From NCBI RefSeq assembly GCF_026627255.1, contig NZ_JAPNLM010000002.1:310001-374000 (forward strand): a stretch of DNA of 64,000 nucleotides, written 5' to 3'. Made by a program: the position numbers and the translations under genes. The notes beneath the pieces are model-generated. The model ran no database searches and was not told where the DNA came from. It was given only the letters and a program-made list of their open reading frames with translations. The first letter of the stretch is position 1; the number at the start of each line of letters is the position of its first letter. This stretch comes from Streptomyces antarcticus (GTDB lineage Bacteria; Actinomycetota; Actinomycetes; Streptomycetales; Streptomycetaceae). Positions 27,501 through 35,115 of the stretch are shown here, one piece after another.

Positions 27501-28425
27501 GGCCGACGGTGAGGATCATGGCGAGCATGCGGACGGGGCCGACGAGCTGGGCGAGGTAGGTGGAGAAGGCGACGAAGGTGCCGAGGGTGACCTGGCCGTT
27601 GGTGGCCATCCAGCCGCCGAGGGCCAGCATGGCGACCTGGGCGAGGGCCGGTACGGCCTGGAGGGCCGGGGTGTAGCGGGAGTTCAGCCGGATGGTCCGC
27701 ATGCGGCCGGCGAACAGCCGGCGGCCGGCGGCGCGCAGCTTGCCGGTCTCCTGGTCCTCCTGGCCGAAGCCCTTCACGACACGGACGCCGGTCACGGCGC
27801 CGTCGACGACGCCCGCGACGGCGGCGGCCTGGCCCTGGGCCCACCAGGTGGCGGGGAAGAGCTTCTTGCGGCTGCGCTTGGCGATGAACCAGAGGGCGGG
27901 GGCCATGAGGAGCGCGACGAGGGTCAGCAGCGGGGACAGCCACAGCATGATGCCGAGGGATATCCCGAAGAGGAGGAAGTTCCCGATGGTCATCGGGAGC
28001 ATGAAGAGCAGGCCCTGGATCAGCTGGAGGTCGCTGGTGGCCCGCCCGATCACCTGGCCGGTCGACAGCTCGTCCTGCCGCCGGCCGTCGAGGCGGGCGA
28101 TGCTGTCGTACATGTCGGTGCGCAGGTCGTGCTGCACGTCGAGGGCGAGGCGCCCGCCGTAGTACCTGCGGATGTAGGTGAGCACGTACACGAGGAGGGC
28201 GGCGGCTATGAGCATGCCGGCCCAGGGCGTCATGTCCTTGGTCTTGTCCCCGATGACGTCGTCGATGATCACCTTGGTGACCAGCGGGACGAGCGCCATG
28301 ACGGCCATGCCGGCCAGCGATGACCCGAGCGCGAGGAGCACGTTGACCTTGTAGCGCCAGGTGTACGCGGTCAGCCTCCTGCCCCAGCCCTGTTTTTCCT
28401 CGACCGCCGTCTTCGCCGCCGTCAC
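24562..28425 (-). CDS. Fused ABC exporter with two TMD-NBD halves
   Basis: A 1287-residue exporter, TMD1-NBD1-TMD2-NBD2 in one chain. NBD1 has VGSSGSGKST (about residue 375), signature LSGGQRQRIALARA and Walker B LLLLDDATSAVDA, where Asp replaces the catalytic Glu. NBD2 has VGETGAGKST (about residue 1076), a variant signature LSAGQRQLIALARA and Walker B LLLDEATAALD with the catalytic Glu. One composite ATP site (NBD1 Walker B with NBD2 signature) is therefore degenerate, as in heterodimeric exporters such as TM287/288, but fused. A long acidic linker (about residues 595-730) joins the halves. GTG 28425 is supported by GGGGAGG six bases upstream. Substrate unknown; probable multidrug or lipid export. 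Confidence 0.93.
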   Translation of the reverse strand: MTAAKTAVEEKQGWGRRLTAYTWRYKVNVLLALGSSLAGMAVMALVPLVTKVIIDDVIGDKTKDMTPWAGMLIAAALLVYVLTYIRRYYGGRLALDVQHDLRTDMYDSIARLDGRRQDELSTGQVIGRATSDLQLIQGLLFMLPMTIGNFLLFGISLGIMLWLSPLLTLVALLMAPALWFIAKRSRKKLFPATWWAQGQAAAVAGVVDGAVTGVRVVKGFGQEDQETGKLRAAGRRLFAGRMRTIRLNSRYTPALQAVPALAQVAMLALGGWMATNGQVTLGTFVAFSTYLAQLVGPVRMLAMILTVGQQARAGAERVFELIDTEPVIREGATELPADSPATVEFDGVAFGYDRERPVLDGFSLSLAEGETIALVGSSGSGKSTVSLLLPRFYDADRGTVRVGGHDVRDLTYASLRSAIGLVPEDSFLFSDTIRANIAYGHPEAGDEQIRAAARAAQAEGFIEALPAGYDTTVGEQGLTLSGGQRQRIALARAILTDPRLLLLDDATSAVDARVEHEIHEALRAVMAGRTTLLIAHRRSTLALADRIAVLDRGRLADLGTHEELERRSALYRRLLTDPDALGAGSPRTPADTPMAEFERDLDRDGDLERGIELEAEINSEPVNAKRRVAGGVTPELWRRQEESDNASAAAPAASAGIRAPGAGHSMAGAVAGMPATPELLAQVAALPPAADEPDVDETRAAAAEESYGLRRLLKGFWAPLAISLGLVAVDAGAGLLLPILIRHGIDQGVEQAALGAVWVAAGLALVIVIAQWAAQFAETRMTGRTGERVLYALRVKIFAQLQRLGLDYYERELTGKIMTRMTTDVDALSTFLQTGLVTAVVSVFTFFGILVALLVLDVELALIVFATLPLLVVGTVYFRRKSVAAYELARDRVSLVNADLQESVSGLRIVQAFRREGAGAARFAERSDAYREARVRGQWLISIYFPFVQLLSSGAAAAVLIVGAGRVDGGTLTLGALVAYLLYIDLFFAPVQQLSQVFDGYQQATVSLGRIQGLLREPTSTPRPADPRALPELRGEIAFEDVRFQYGTAEERGEKGEALAGISLRIPAGQTVAFVGETGAGKSTLVKMVARFYDPTSGRITADGADLRELDLTAYRHRLGVVPQEPYLFPGTVRDAIAYGRPAASDAEVEAAARAVGAHAMIATLDGGYLHTVSERGRNLSAGQRQLIALARAELVDPDVLLLDEATAALDLATEAQVNQATDRLAGKRTTLVVAHRLTTAARADRVVVMDRGRVVEDGTHAELLGRGGRYADLWRTFVGEDEPAAA

Positions 28426-28606
28426 GTGATGCCTCCCCGTAGCTCCTGCCCTGCCGCCTCCCCCAACGCCCCGACCGGCGGATTTCATCCCTCCGCAACG
28501 ATCGAACGGGTTTACGCGCTGTTCGGCGAGCCGCCCTGAGCCGTACGGGTCAGGGGGGTACGGGGGCAGCGGAAGCCGCCGGGAGGCGCCCGGCGATACT
28601 CAGCCC

Positions 28607-28786
28607 ATGACGATCAAGGACACCGAAGCGGATCCGGACCCGGCCCCGTGGGTCCGCGCCTCGGCCCCGGCGGCCGCGGCCCGGCCCCTCCCCGCGCCAT
28701 TCCCGGAGGGGGACGCGGACCCGAACCACGAACCGGACCGCGACGAGGACGACCTCCTCCTGTCGGGCTGGTTCGCCCCGGCGTAG
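28607..28786 (+). CDS. Small acidic protein of unknown function
   Basis: A 59-residue frame beginning MTIKDTEADPDPAPWVRASA and ending DEDDLLLSGWFAPA. It is strongly acidic, with Ala/Pro-rich middle and a hydrophobic C-terminal patch after an Asp/Glu run. No ribosome binding site is close to the ATG, which lowers confidence, and no family is recognised. It lies between the divergent ABC transporter promoter and the 3' end of the convergent gntR gene. Confidence 0.4.
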   Translation: MTIKDTEADPDPAPWVRASAPAAAARPLPAPFPEGDADPNHEPDRDEDDLLLSGWFAPA

Positions 28787-28799
28787 GCCGTATCCGTCC

Positions 28800-29564
28800 C
28801 TAGCGGGCGTCGAACTCGTACTCCAGGACGTAGGCGGCGGAGTCGAGGACCATCTCGTTCACCTCGACCGCCTTCCCCTCGGCGGTGTAGGCCGTACGGC
28901 AGACCAGCACCACCGGGGTCCCCGCGGTCAGCCCGAGCCGGGCTGCCTCGTCCGGGCCCGGCATCCGCGACCGGATCTCCTCCCGGAACCGCGCGGGCCC
29001 GTACCCCAGCTCGGCGAGGCGGGCGTAGATCCCGCCGGGCCCGCTGTCGGGCTCCGCGACGGGCGTCCCGGCCACGAGGGCGGCGTCGAGGTAGGAAGTG
29101 GCGAGCATGACGGGCTTCCCGTCGAGCAGGAACCGCCGCCGGCGCACGCAGGCCGTCGCCCCCTCGCCAAGCCCGAGCACGGCGGCGACGGCGTCCGGCG
29201 CCGCCTCGTCCGTGACGCCGAGGAACTCGACGACGGGCTCGCGCCCCTTGCCGTCCACGTCCCAGATGGATCCCCCGGCGCCCCACACCTCCACGGCCAA
29301 CCGCTGGATGCCGCGGCGCCGGATGACGACCTGGTACTCCCGTACGAAAACCCCGGCACCCTTGCGCGCCTCAGCCAGGCCCTGGGCTTGAAGGACCCCA
29401 AAGGCCTGCCGTGCGGTCATCCGAGCCACGCCGTACCGGCTCATCAGGTCGCTCTCACCGGGCAAGCGTGCGCCCGGACCGTACTCGCCGGCCGCGATGG
29501 CGTCCTTCAGCTCAGCGGCGATGCGCTGGTACTTGGGCTGCCGACCCGCGACATCCTTCGCCAT
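28800..29564 (-). CDS. GntR family transcriptional regulator (HutC/UTRA type)
   Basis: A 254-residue regulator. The N-terminal winged helix spans PKYQRIAAELKDAIAAGEYG, ARLPGESDLMSRYGVARMTA and RQAFGVLQAQGLAEARKGAG (residues about 10-75). The UTRA effector domain follows, with RRRRFLLDGKPVMLATSYLD and VLVCRTAYTAEGKAVEVNEM. It is divergent from a HATPase gene, with TATCTAGA-type palindromes between them that are probably its own operators. Such GntR proteins in Streptomyces often control morphology or plasmid-like functions; here the target is likely the neighbouring gene and itself. Confidence 0.9.
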   Translation of the reverse strand: MAKDVAGRQPKYQRIAAELKDAIAAGEYGPGARLPGESDLMSRYGVARMTARQAFGVLQAQGLAEARKGAGVFVREYQVVIRRRGIQRLAVEVWGAGGSIWDVDGKGREPVVEFLGVTDEAAPDAVAAVLGLGEGATACVRRRRFLLDGKPVMLATSYLDAALVAGTPVAEPDSGPGGIYARLAELGYGPARFREEIRSRMPGPDEAARLGLTAGTPVVLVCRTAYTAEGKAVEVNEMVLDSAAYVLEYEFDAR

Positions 29565-29650
29565 ACCGCCCCTCCGATCATCTCCGAGCAGCCTAGAGGC
29601 GCGTCGGCACGAAACGTCGCTCCTCGCTCAACACCCGCCAGCATCGAACA

Positions 29651-29718
29651 TATCTAGACATCTACTGGCGGAGCAGTACCCCGGCCCGCTTCACTGGCCA
29701 CAGGAAGGTATCTAGATA
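29651..29718. promoter_or_regulatory. Two TATCTAGA-type operators in the gntR / ATP-binding protein intergenic region
   Basis: TATCTAGATA at 29709-29718 is a perfect 10-bp palindrome 12 bp before the ATG of the ATP-binding protein gene. TATCTAGACA at 29651-29660 matches it at 9 of 10 positions and lies on the gntR side. Two near-identical palindromes between divergent genes, one of them a GntR gene, suggest autoregulation and control of the partner. Confidence 0.7.
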
Positions 29719-29730
29719 AGTGAGGCTCGC

Positions 29731-30144
29731 ATGGCAGAGAACCCCGCTGTCCAGGTCTTTTGGATCGTGCCGCGCGGCCCCCGCGCCCCCGGCCGGGCGC
29801 GGATGCTGCTGCGCGCGCAGCTCGGCGCCTGGAAGGTCGACGCGGGAGTCGCGGGGACGGCCGAGTTGGTCCTGTCCGAGCTGGTCACCAACGCCGTACG
29901 CCACGCCCGCGCCCCGCACGGCCGGGACATCGGGGTACGGCTGGTCCGCCGGAGCGGCACGCTCCGCGTGGAGGTGGCCGACGCGGGTCCCCCCGTCGAG
30001 CTCGCCGCGCGGGAGGCGGCGGAGGGGGACGAGCGGGGGCGCGGGCTCGCCATCGTGGAGGCGCTCGCCTCGCGGTGGGGCTACCGCCCCCGGGCCCACG
30101 GCATCGGCAAGGCCGTCTGGGCCGAGGTGGGCCTCAGGGAGTAG
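29731..30144 (+). CDS. RsbW-like ATP-binding protein (HATPase, anti-sigma factor type)
   Basis: A 137-residue single GHKL ATPase domain. The N-box is ELVLSELVTNAVRHAR (residues 45-60, Asn54), the G1 box VADAGPP (82-88) and the G2 region GRGRGLAIVEALASRWGY begin near 103. This is the stand-alone kinase fold of SpoIIAB/RsbW anti-sigma factors, abundant in Streptomyces, where they bind sigma-B-like factors or phosphorylate anti-anti-sigma proteins. No sigma factor or antagonist gene adjoins. Its transcription is probably repressed by the divergent GntR regulator, since a palindrome sits next to its start. Its end overlaps the convergent lipoprotein gene by 11 bp. Confidence 0.88.
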   Translation: MAENPAVQVFWIVPRGPRAPGRARMLLRAQLGAWKVDAGVAGTAELVLSELVTNAVRHARAPHGRDIGVRLVRRSGTLRVEVADAGPPVELAAREAAEGDERGRGLAIVEALASRWGYRPRAHGIGKAVWAEVGLRE

Positions 30145-30778
30145 GCAGCGGCTTCACCACGGGGGGCGCGGCGAGGGGCTTGTTCTCGCAGCCGAGGGCA
30201 TCGGTGACCCGGCGGGTCATCAGGTAGGTGAGAGTCATCCGCCGGTCTTTGGCCGCTTGATCCACGACCGGCCCATCCGGCCGGTCGAACATCGCGTCCG
30301 CCGAGAGCCGCACGTTTCGCGACTGTCCCCCGAGCTCACCGGGCAGGTCGCACTGGACGAGCAGCGTGGACTGGCCGGCGCTCGCCACGCCTCCCGCTCC
30401 GTTCAACTCGTACGAAGCGCCGTTGTGGGACGGGGACACCTCGGAAGTCGCCCGGGGAGACCAGCCGAACGAAAAGATCGCGTATCCACGATGCTGCTGG
30501 TCATCCTCGTACCGGCACGCAGTGTTGAAGTACGAATCCTTGCCCGGCCGCATCTGCTGCACCGCCGCTTTCATCTTGTCCACCAGCACGCTCGTGGACT
30601 TGTAGGCCTTCGTCTCGTAGCCCTCGGTAACGAGGATCTCCCGCACGAGCGCTTCCTCCTCCGAGGAGGCGATCCCGCACAGGTTTGCAGCCTTCCCCTC
30701 GGAGTCGCCCGAAGCGCACGACGCCAGCGTCAGCACACAGAGGAGCGCAGCCGTCGAACTTCCGAGGGTCTTGATCAC
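30134..30778 (-). CDS. Lipoprotein of unknown function in an ESX-like cassette
   Basis: A 214-residue predicted lipoprotein. The signal peptide VIKTLGSSTAALLCVLTLAS ends at the lipobox LASC with Cys21. The mature part is not assigned to a family: NLCGIASSEEEALVREILVT, CRYEDDQQHRGYAIFSFGWS, and a C-terminal Pro-rich end. Cys residues in the mature domain may pair. GTG 30778 begins one base after the stop of the 717-residue gene, so translation is coupled and the two products likely act together at the cell surface. Longer upstream frames would overlap the previous gene and lose the signal peptide. Confidence 0.75.
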   Translation of the reverse strand: MIKTLGSSTAALLCVLTLASCASGDSEGKAANLCGIASSEEEALVREILVTEGYETKAYKSTSVLVDKMKAAVQQMRPGKDSYFNTACRYEDDQQHRGYAIFSFGWSPRATSEVSPSHNGASYELNGAGGVASAGQSTLLVQCDLPGELGGQSRNVRLSADAMFDRPDGPVVDQAAKDRRMTLTYLMTRRVTDALGCENKPLAAPPVVKPLPTP

Positions 30779-30779
30779 G

Positions 30780-32933
30780 TCACGGCCTGAGATGTGCACG
30801 AGCAGCTTCCCGTCCCGAGGTGTATCCCTCGCCCGCCTCGTTCTTGGCGTGATCGAACGCAGGATCATCGCTGATCTTCCACTCGCGTCCCCACGCATCC
30901 AACAGACTGCTGGTTCCCTCGACACCAGCCGCGTAGTTTTTGCTGGAATCCTTCTTGCTCTGCTCCTCGGCCGATTCTTTGACACCCTCGACCCACTCGT
31001 ACTTGGCCGAGTCGATCAGTGAGCCGCCGACCGTGCCGACGACCGGGATTTCACCGATGAGCCCGTTCGCGACGGCAGCCGTGTGCTCGGACACGCCTTC
31101 CGCCCACGTGACGCGGTCCTCTTCCTTGTCCTTGTAGACGTCGGCCCCGATGCCGTTCAGGGCACCCGTTGCGGCCCCGATGTCGTGCGCGCGGTTGTCC
31201 CAGTCAGCGCTCACGCCGTGCGGGGAGTCGGCCTTGTACGGGGCGGCGGTCGCGAGCTGTTCCGCCGAGTAGGCGCGCTCCGCTTCGACCAACAGGGCGT
31301 AGGCCGGGCCGTCGTCCGCGATGCCGCGCATCACGCGGACCAGGCTGCCCTGGCCGACCGCGATCTGGGCCTGATCGCCCGAACCGTGGATGGAGTCCTT
31401 GCCACTGACGATGCCGAGGTCGCTCTCCTGACCTCCCAAGATGAGATGGGTGTCCGCCACGTAGTCGACCAGGGCCTTGGCCATCGGCTGGCGGAACTTC
31501 TCCAGCTCCTCCGGGAACTCGTCGCCGCCCATCTCGTCGTCGAGGAGACGGATGGCGTTGTGCATGACGCGCGCCTGGCCCTCGGTGTGCGTGCCCGCCG
31601 GGCCCATCTTGTCTCCGGGCGCGTCGCCGGTGGCCGCCGCGTGGAAGGCCGCTGCGAAGCCGTCCATCTTGTAGGGGCTTTCCATCTCCATCGGGGGACC
31701 GTACGGCCCCGACATCCACTGGTCGTGCCACTTGCGGTCGGTAAGCAGGTGGTCCAGGTGGTCGTTCTTGTTGCCGGGCGCATCCGGGTCGAGGAAGTAG
31801 GTGGCCGTGTCCGGGTCCTTGGCCATGATGCCCAGGATCGCGTCCAGCGGGTCCGAGACCAGATTGGGCCGTTGGGAGTCGTACGCGTGGGCGTACATGT
31901 TCGGCTTCGCCTTCTCGGCCTCGATGATGCCGTGCCCGACATCGTTGAGGAACTGCTTTCCGTAGCCGTCGCCGTGGCCCATGAGCGTCAGGAGCGCCTG
32001 GTAGCCGTACGTGGGCCGCAGGCCCTTGGCGACCAGTTCGGGGCCCTGTTCCTTGAGGCCGTTGACGAACGGCTGGTAGGCGTAGCTCCCCGGGTCCTTC
32101 GTGCCCGAGGCGATCGTCCCGGCGAGGCCGGAGTTGATCGACTCGTACAGCTTCTTGTCGGCCGCCGACGCGCCGCGTTCGTTGGACGCCAGGTTCATCT
32201 GGTCGGCGAGCTGAAGGGTGTCCTTCGCGCCCAGCGCGTGCAGGTACGCCTCGCTGAAGTGCTGGTCCTTGGAGTTCTGCCGCAGGAGCTCGTCGTAGTG
32301 CCGCAGTTCCTCCGGAGAGGCCTTGCCGTCACGGATCTTCGAGGTGAGCGCGAGCGCTTCGACGGCCTCGACGTCATTGACCGGCTTGGAGTTGAAGCCG
32401 AACATCGCCGTGCCGTCCGCGCCGGACGCGTTCAGCAGGGCGACCTTGACGTCGGCGTCGAAGTCCGTGACCGCCTTGACCGTTTCGGCGATCCTGCGCG
32501 TCCAGGAGCGTTCGACCTCCGGGAGGTCGGGGTCGTGGCGGATCGCGTTCGCGGCGGCCGGGTCCGTCTTGCTGAAGTCATAGCCGGCGACGCCGGCGTC
32601 CGAGACCTTCATGCCGGCGCTGACCGCGTCCGCGACGGCGGACGTCACCCGCGACTTGAGGTTCACGAACTGGGCGTGCGCGTCACGCAGCAGCGACTCC
32701 ATGGCGAGCGCCTCGGTCTGGGCCGCGTCGAACTCCCTGCGGGTGATCCCGGAGTTCGTGCTCGCCACCTGGGCGCTGGAGCCCAGCCAGCCGTTGCCCG
32801 TGGATACGCTCTGGACTTCCTTCTCGTACACGTCCTCCATGGCCTTGAACTGCTTCGCCATGGCCTTCCAGCCGTCGGCGGCCGTGGTGAGCGCGGAGAG
32901 GTCCGTCTGCAGGATCTGCTGGTACGTCGGCAC
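30780..32933 (-). CDS. Large WXG/ESX-like helical protein (DUF6571-like)
   Basis: A 717-residue protein. Its first 100 residues form a WXG100-like helical hairpin: SALTTAADGWKAMAKQFKAM, then GNGWLGSSAQVASTNSG with the W-x-G turn near Trp49, then a second long helix. The rest is mostly helical, and I recall similar Streptomyces proteins being listed as DUF6571. A glycine-rich hydrophobic segment, NGLIGEIPVVGTVGGSLIDS (about residues 621-640), could insert in a membrane. There is no Sec signal, which fits type VII (ESX) export. GTG 32933 follows GAGGGA. The genes on either side are 7 bp and 1 bp away, so they form a tight three-gene operon. Confidence 0.72.
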   Translation of the reverse strand: MPTYQQILQTDLSALTTAADGWKAMAKQFKAMEDVYEKEVQSVSTGNGWLGSSAQVASTNSGITRREFDAAQTEALAMESLLRDAHAQFVNLKSRVTSAVADAVSAGMKVSDAGVAGYDFSKTDPAAANAIRHDPDLPEVERSWTRRIAETVKAVTDFDADVKVALLNASGADGTAMFGFNSKPVNDVEAVEALALTSKIRDGKASPEELRHYDELLRQNSKDQHFSEAYLHALGAKDTLQLADQMNLASNERGASAADKKLYESINSGLAGTIASGTKDPGSYAYQPFVNGLKEQGPELVAKGLRPTYGYQALLTLMGHGDGYGKQFLNDVGHGIIEAEKAKPNMYAHAYDSQRPNLVSDPLDAILGIMAKDPDTATYFLDPDAPGNKNDHLDHLLTDRKWHDQWMSGPYGPPMEMESPYKMDGFAAAFHAAATGDAPGDKMGPAGTHTEGQARVMHNAIRLLDDEMGGDEFPEELEKFRQPMAKALVDYVADTHLILGGQESDLGIVSGKDSIHGSGDQAQIAVGQGSLVRVMRGIADDGPAYALLVEAERAYSAEQLATAAPYKADSPHGVSADWDNRAHDIGAATGALNGIGADVYKDKEEDRVTWAEGVSEHTAAVANGLIGEIPVVGTVGGSLIDSAKYEWVEGVKESAEEQSKKDSSKNYAAGVEGTSSLLDAWGREWKISDDPAFDHAKNEAGEGYTSGREAARAHLRP

Positions 32934-32940
32934 GGCTCCC

Positions 32941-33366
32941 TCACACCCCCGAGATGTTGGACTTCACCGGCTGGAAGCCGCGGCCGGTCAGCTGGTCGTT
33001 CCCGGTGAACAGGTTCGACGCCCCGCGCAGGGCGGTCTTCTCGGAGTCCAGGCGGGACATCAGCCGCTTCACCTGGTCGTCCCAGTGGGTGTGCGCCTTG
33101 GTCAGGCCCGCTGCCGTGTCCCAGCCGTTGAACGCGGTGACCGCACCCTTCGTCGGTTCGTCGGCCGCGTCCGCGGCCTTCTTCGTACCGGGCTGGAGGA
33201 CGTTCTCGATGGTGTTGGCCGCCTTCTTCTTCGCCGGCGGGGCGGTCGCCAGGACGCCCGAACCGCCGCCCCCCGGTTCGGCGGGGGCCTGGTTCAGCCG
33301 CATCTGCGGTGACGGGCCGGCGGCTGCGGCCTGCTTCTGCGCGGCCCACTCCTGCTCGAACGACAC
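32941..33366 (-). CDS. Short ESX-associated-like protein (partner of the 717-residue protein)
   Basis: A 141-residue protein beginning MSFEQEWAAQKQAAAAGPSP, with a Gly/Pro/Lys-rich middle and a helical C-terminal half that includes AFNGWDTAAGLTKAHTHWDD (a W-D-T turn resembling WXG) and QVKRLMSRLDSEKTALRGAS. No signal peptide is present. Its size, helices and position upstream of a WXG-headed large protein resemble small partner or chaperone proteins of LXG-type ESX substrates. GTG 33366 follows GGGGGAG. Family assignment is not certain. Confidence 0.65.
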   Translation of the reverse strand: MSFEQEWAAQKQAAAAGPSPQMRLNQAPAEPGGGGSGVLATAPPAKKKAANTIENVLQPGTKKAADAADEPTKGAVTAFNGWDTAAGLTKAHTHWDDQVKRLMSRLDSEKTALRGASNLFTGNDQLTGRGFQPVKSNISGV

Positions 33367-33428
33367 TGCTCCCCCTACCGACTGCCGGTGCCTGATCACC
33401 ACCACCCTAACGAGGCGCCGGGGCGGCC

Positions 33429-35111
33429 CTATACGTGCGTCGGGGCGAACATCTTGAGGGTCGTCGGGAGGACCAGGACCGAAGGGCCCGGTTCCGCGAG
33501 GGACTTGGCCAGGTCCTCGCGGAGGGTTTCCGGGGTGGTCGTGGCCGCCGGGACGCCGAACGAGGCCGCCAGGGCGACGAAGTCGGGACGGGTCAGCTCC
33601 GTGCCCGTGGCCCGGCCGAAGGACGCCGTCATGTACTCGCGCAGGATGCCGTAGCCGCCGTCGTCCACGATCAGCCAGGTGACGTCGAGGTCGTGCTGCC
33701 GGGCCGTGGCCAGGTCCGCGAGCGAGTACATCGCGCCGCCGTCGCCGGACACGGCCAGCACCGGGGTGCCCGGTTCCGCGACGCAGGCGCCCAGGGCCGC
33801 CGGGAAGGCGTAGCCGAGGCCGCCCGCGCCCTGCGCCGAGTGCATGGTGTTGGGGTGCTTCGGGTCGAAGGCCGACCAGGCCCAGTAGGACAGCATCGTC
33901 ATGTCCCAGAAGGACGGGGACCGCGCCGGGAGCGCCGCGCGGACGGACCGCAGGAGGCCCTGTTCCAGGCCGACGTCCTGGGTGGACAGCCGGGCTGCGA
34001 TGTCCGCGAGGACCATCCGGACGCGTTCGGGCGCGGTGGGGTCCTCGCGTGCGGGAACCGTCTCCAGCAGGGCTTGGAGCGCGAGGCGGGCGTCCGCGTG
34101 GATGCCGAGGGCCGCGTGGTTCGACTCCAGCTTGCCGAGGTCCGCCTCGATCTGCACGACCCGGCCGGTGGGGAAGAACGTGTGGTAGTTCGAGGAGAGT
34201 TCACCGAGGCCCGAGCCGACGACCAGCAGGACGTCCGCGTCCTCCAGGAAGTCGGTCATGTGGCGGTCCTCCAGCCAGGACTGGAGGGACAGCGGGTGCG
34301 TCCAGGGGAAGGCGCCCTTGCCGCCGAAGGTGGTGACCACGGGCGCGTTGAGGCGCTCCGCGAGCTGCCTGAGCTTGCCCGCCGCGTCGGAGCGGATGAC
34401 GCCGCCGCCCGCGATGATCACCGGTCGGGCGGCCCCCGCCAGCCAGTGGGACGCCAGCGCCGTCAGCTCGGGGCGCGGGGCCAGTTCGTGCGGGGTCGCG
34501 TCCATGCCCGTGACCTGCGGGATGACGGTTTCGGCGCGGAGCACGTCCTCCGGGATCTCCACCCAGACGGGGCCGTGCGGGGTCGTCAGCGCCGACTCCC
34601 AGGCCTCGGCCACCACCGACGGGATCTGGGAGGGGGTACGGGCGGTGTGCACGGACTTCACCACGTCCCGGAAGGACGCGGACTGGTCGCGCAGCTCGTG
34701 CAGGTGGCCGCGCCGGCCACCGCCCAGGCCCGCGGCCGGCACCTGCGAGGAGATCGCGAGGACCGGCGCGGACGCGGCCGCCGCCTCCGCGAGGGCGGGC
34801 AGGGCCATGAGCGCGCCCGGACCCGTGGAGAGCAGCAGCGGGACCGCCTCCCCGGTGATCCGGCCGTACGCGTCGGCCGCGAAGGCGGCGTTGTTCTCCG
34901 TACGGAGGCCGATCAGCCGCAGGTCGGAGCGGCCGACCGCGTCGAAGAGGCCCAGCGCGTGCTGGCCGGGCAGTCCGAAGACGGTCGTCGCGCCGAGCGA
35001 GCGCAGCGTCTCCACGACCAGGTCCCCGCCCGTGCGGCCCGGCGGCGGTGCGAGGGCGGCGGCCGTCTGGGCCTCGGTGGGACGGAGTACCAGGTCGTGG
35101 TCGTGCGTCAC
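33429..35111 (-). CDS. Acetolactate synthase-like TPP-dependent enzyme
   Basis: A 560-residue ThDP enzyme with the three-domain acetohydroxyacid synthase/decarboxylase layout. The N-terminal domain has TTVFGLPGQHALGLFDAVGR and LRTENNAAFAADAYGRITGE (catalytic Glu72); the middle Rossmann-like domain has ARPVIIAGGGVIRSDAAGKL; the C-terminal cofactor motif is VSGDGGAMYSLADLATARQH ending in DD. The start GTG is four bases after the agmatinase stop, so the two are co-translated. By context it may decarboxylate a 2-oxo acid derived from arginine or guanidino compounds, rather than make acetolactate; this is an inference. No regulatory small subunit gene is present. Confidence 0.85.
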   Translation of the reverse strand: MTHDHDLVLRPTEAQTAAALAPPPGRTGGDLVVETLRSLGATTVFGLPGQHALGLFDAVGRSDLRLIGLRTENNAAFAADAYGRITGEAVPLLLSTGPGALMALPALAEAAAASAPVLAISSQVPAAGLGGGRRGHLHELRDQSASFRDVVKSVHTARTPSQIPSVVAEAWESALTTPHGPVWVEIPEDVLRAETVIPQVTGMDATPHELAPRPELTALASHWLAGAARPVIIAGGGVIRSDAAGKLRQLAERLNAPVVTTFGGKGAFPWTHPLSLQSWLEDRHMTDFLEDADVLLVVGSGLGELSSNYHTFFPTGRVVQIEADLGKLESNHAALGIHADARLALQALLETVPAREDPTAPERVRMVLADIAARLSTQDVGLEQGLLRSVRAALPARSPSFWDMTMLSYWAWSAFDPKHPNTMHSAQGAGGLGYAFPAALGACVAEPGTPVLAVSGDGGAMYSLADLATARQHDLDVTWLIVDDGGYGILREYMTASFGRATGTELTRPDFVALAASFGVPAATTTPETLREDLAKSLAEPGPSVLVLPTTLKMFAPTHV

Positions 35112-35115
35112 GTGC

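Noticed and set aside
24643..28323. A 1226-codon plus-strand frame opposite the ABC transporter
   Set aside because: It is the complement of a gene with intact Walker and signature motifs, and its composition is Gly/Asp/Val/Glu shadow text.
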